From an uncultured Rhodospirillales bacterium (GTDB lineage Bacteria; Pseudomonadota; Alphaproteobacteria; Rhodospirillales; CAJXLG01), in assembly GCA_913055885.1 (NCBI GenBank), contig CAJXLG010000004.1, positions 1 to 36,992 of the forward strand: 36,992 bases of DNA. The letters run 5' to 3'. The position numbers and the translations under genes are program-made. The notes beneath the pieces are model-generated. The model saw nothing but the letters and a program-made list of their open reading frames with translations, was not told the DNA's origin and ran no database searches. Shown here one piece after another: positions 35,689 through 36,992 of this stretch; within the stretch, counting starts at the first letter, position 1; each line of letters starts with the position of its first letter.

Positions 35689-36852
35689 CTACCGGATGGC
35701 CCAGGCGTCGGCCGCGCCCTGCACGCGGCAGCGGGCGCCGTCCGTATCGGTCTCGCCGACGACGCGGCCGATGGTGTAGACGGTCTCGCCGTGGGCGCGC
35801 AACACGTCCGCCGCCGCCTCGGAATCGCCCGGGCCGCACACGGCCACCATGCCGATGCCGCAGTTGAAGGTCCGCACCAGGTCGTCGGCGGGCACGCCGC
35901 CGCGTTCCGCCAGCCAGCGGCATTCCGGCGGCAACGGCCACTGGGCGGCGTCCAGGTCCACGGCCATGCCCTCGGGCAGGACGCGCGGCACGTTTTCCAC
36001 CAGGCCGCCGCCCGTGATGTGCGCCAGGGCCTTGAGGGTGCCGGCCTGATGCGCCGCCAGGGCGGGGCGGGCGTAGATGCGCGTGGGCGTCAGCAGGGCC
36101 TCGCCCACCCCGGTTTGCGGCTGCCAGGGCGCCGGGTCGTCGGGGCCCAGGTTCTCCCGGTCCAGGACCTTGCGCACCAGCGAGAAACCGTTGGCGTGCA
36201 GGCCGTCGGACGCGAGGCCCAGCACCACGTCGCCGGGCATGACGGCGGCGCCGCTCAACAGCGTGCCGCGCTCGGCGGCGCCCACGCAGAAGCCGGCGAG
36301 GTCGTACTCGCCGCCCGTGTAGAGGCCGGGCATTTCCGCCGTTTCGCCGCCGATGAGGGCGCATCCGGCGCGGCGGCAGCCCTCGGCGATGCCGCCCACC
36401 ACGTCTCGCGCCACGGCGCTTTCCAGGTGGCCGGTGGCGTAATAGTCCAGGAAGAACAGCGGCTCGGCGCCCTGCACCACCAGGTCGTTGGCGCACATGG
36501 CGACGAGGTCGATGCCCACGCCCTGATGGCGTCCGGCGGCCACGGCCAGCTTGACCTTGGTGCCCACGCCGTCCGTGGCGGCCACCAGCAGGGGATCGCG
36601 GAAGCCGGCGGCGCGCGGGTCGAAGACGGCGCCGAAGCCGCCCAGGGCCGCCTCGGCACCGGGGCGCCGGGTCTGTTCCGCGAGGGGGGCGATGGCCTGG
36701 ACCAGGGCGTTGCCGGCGGCGATGTCCACCCCCGCCGCGCGGTAGCTCTCCGGGCTTTCGGCGCTCTTGCGAATGGCGTCGTCGTTGGGCAAAACGGACT
36801 CGGTGTGGCTTGCGGTGCGACAATCGGCTGCGGGAATCGCCTCGGAAAGCAT
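35689..36852 (-). CDS. purM: phosphoribosylformylglycinamidine cyclo-ligase (AIR synthetase)
   Basis: ATP-dependent ring closure of FGAM to AIR, step five of purine synthesis. Seen: YRAAGVDIAAGN, LVAATDGVGTKVKLA, GIDLVAMCANDLVVQGAEPLFFLDYYATG, ALIGGETAEMPG, LGLASDGLHANGFSLVRKV, AHITGGGLVENVPRVLP and FNCGIGMVAV. ATG 36852 gives 387 residues but only a 22-bp gap to the divergent gene and no Shine-Dalgarno. Family proteins usually start a few residues before YRAAGVD, so the true start may be lower, for example TTG 36792. Confidence 0.95.
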   Translation of the reverse strand: MLSEAIPAADCRTASHTESVLPNDDAIRKSAESPESYRAAGVDIAAGNALVQAIAPLAEQTRRPGAEAALGGFGAVFDPRAAGFRDPLLVAATDGVGTKVKLAVAAGRHQGVGIDLVAMCANDLVVQGAEPLFFLDYYATGHLESAVARDVVGGIAEGCRRAGCALIGGETAEMPGLYTGGEYDLAGFCVGAAERGTLLSGAAVMPGDVVLGLASDGLHANGFSLVRKVLDRENLGPDDPAPWQPQTGVGEALLTPTRIYARPALAAHQAGTLKALAHITGGGLVENVPRVLPEGMAVDLDAAQWPLPPECRWLAERGGVPADDLVRTFNCGIGMVAVCGPGDSEAAADVLRAHGETVYTIGRVVGETDTDGARCRVQGAADAWAIR

Positions 36853-36874
36853 AACGCATACGGGGGACAGTGCA

Positions 36875-36992
36875 ATGGGGCGCTCTTTCACGGCCCGGCT
36901 CGCGGGGCTCCTCGTCGTCGCCGCCCTGGTGCTGGCGGCGGCCGGGCCGGCGCGCGCCGCGGGGGTCTTCACGGTCCCGGGCGTGGACGTGG
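36875..36992 (+). CDS. 5' part of a DUF2066-like secreted protein (cut by window end)
   Basis: Thirty-nine codons from ATG 36875 to the window end. A signal peptide (LAGLLVVAALVLAAAGPARA, cleavage near residue 28) is followed by AGVFTVPGVDVD-like mature sequence, which matches the start of DUF2066 proteins. Those proteins are commonly encoded divergently from purM in alphaproteobacteria. GGGGGAC lies before the ATG. Function unknown. Too little is present for certainty. Confidence 0.6.
   Translation, partial: MGRSFTARLAGLLVVAALVLAAAGPARAAGVFTVPGVDV

Overview
The window is chromosomal, very GC-rich by eye and almost fully coding. It most likely comes from an alphaproteobacterium, probably near the Rhodospirillales. 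The grounds are gene content and order that I recognise from that class: NDUFA12 beside MlaD-type MCE proteins and a DUF2155 protein, kdsD-lptC-lptA-lptB-rpoN-hpf-ptsN, purM-purN divergent from a DUF2066-like gene, an NDUFA12 complex I subunit, and a single-cysteine alphaproteobacterial L36. This placement is inference; no 16S rRNA gene is present.

Layout. 0.1-3.4 kb, minus strand: tsaD, gpsA, cysC and a YciI-like gene, then a small membrane protein. 3.5-6.3 kb: rpmJ, a frameshifted nucleotidyltransferase remnant, a cyclophilin-like protein, NDUFA12, two tandem MCE/MlaD proteins and DUF2155. 6.3-13.1 kb, plus strand: rplU-rpmA-obgE-proB, an Rpn-family nuclease gene wedged before proA, then nadD-rsfS-rlmH. 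13.1-15.8 kb, minus: a DsbD/ScsB-like thiol transporter behind a one-domain cyclic-nucleotide-binding protein. 16-21.3 kb: yqgE, an aspartate-type aminotransferase followed by a 124-bp tandem duplication, asd (minus), hemC, hemD and a ModE-like winged-helix gene. 21.4-28.7 kb: tRNA-Leu(CAG), rnd, palindromes, then the lipopolysaccharide-export/sigma-54 cluster. 28.7-32.3 kb: a membrane-tethered cytochrome c (minus) and a divergent PEP-carboxylase-family gene. 32.3-34.3 kb, minus: a two-gene Septu-type anti-phage system (ptuA, ptuB). 34.4-37 kb: purM-purN-tpm (minus) and the 5' end of a DUF2066-like gene.

How the genes work together. Most are housekeeping: ribosome parts and maturation (L21, L27, L36, ObgE, RsfS, RlmH, HPF), proline synthesis (ProB, ProA), NAD (NadD), tetrapyrroles (HemC, HemD), aspartate-family metabolism (Asd, aminotransferase, PEPC-like), purines (PurM, PurN), and envelope lipid traffic (KdsD, LptC/A/B, MCE proteins).

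The accessory signals are the Septu pair, the Rpn gene, the nucleotidyltransferase remnant and several palindromic repeats. The strongest anomaly is an AT-rich block inside the otherwise GC-rich ptuA gene. Next are a PEPC-like enzyme with altered active-site residues, and a tandem duplication that copied the last codons of the aminotransferase gene. I did not find a wholly unknown multi-gene system; the best candidate for new biology is the mosaic PtuA.
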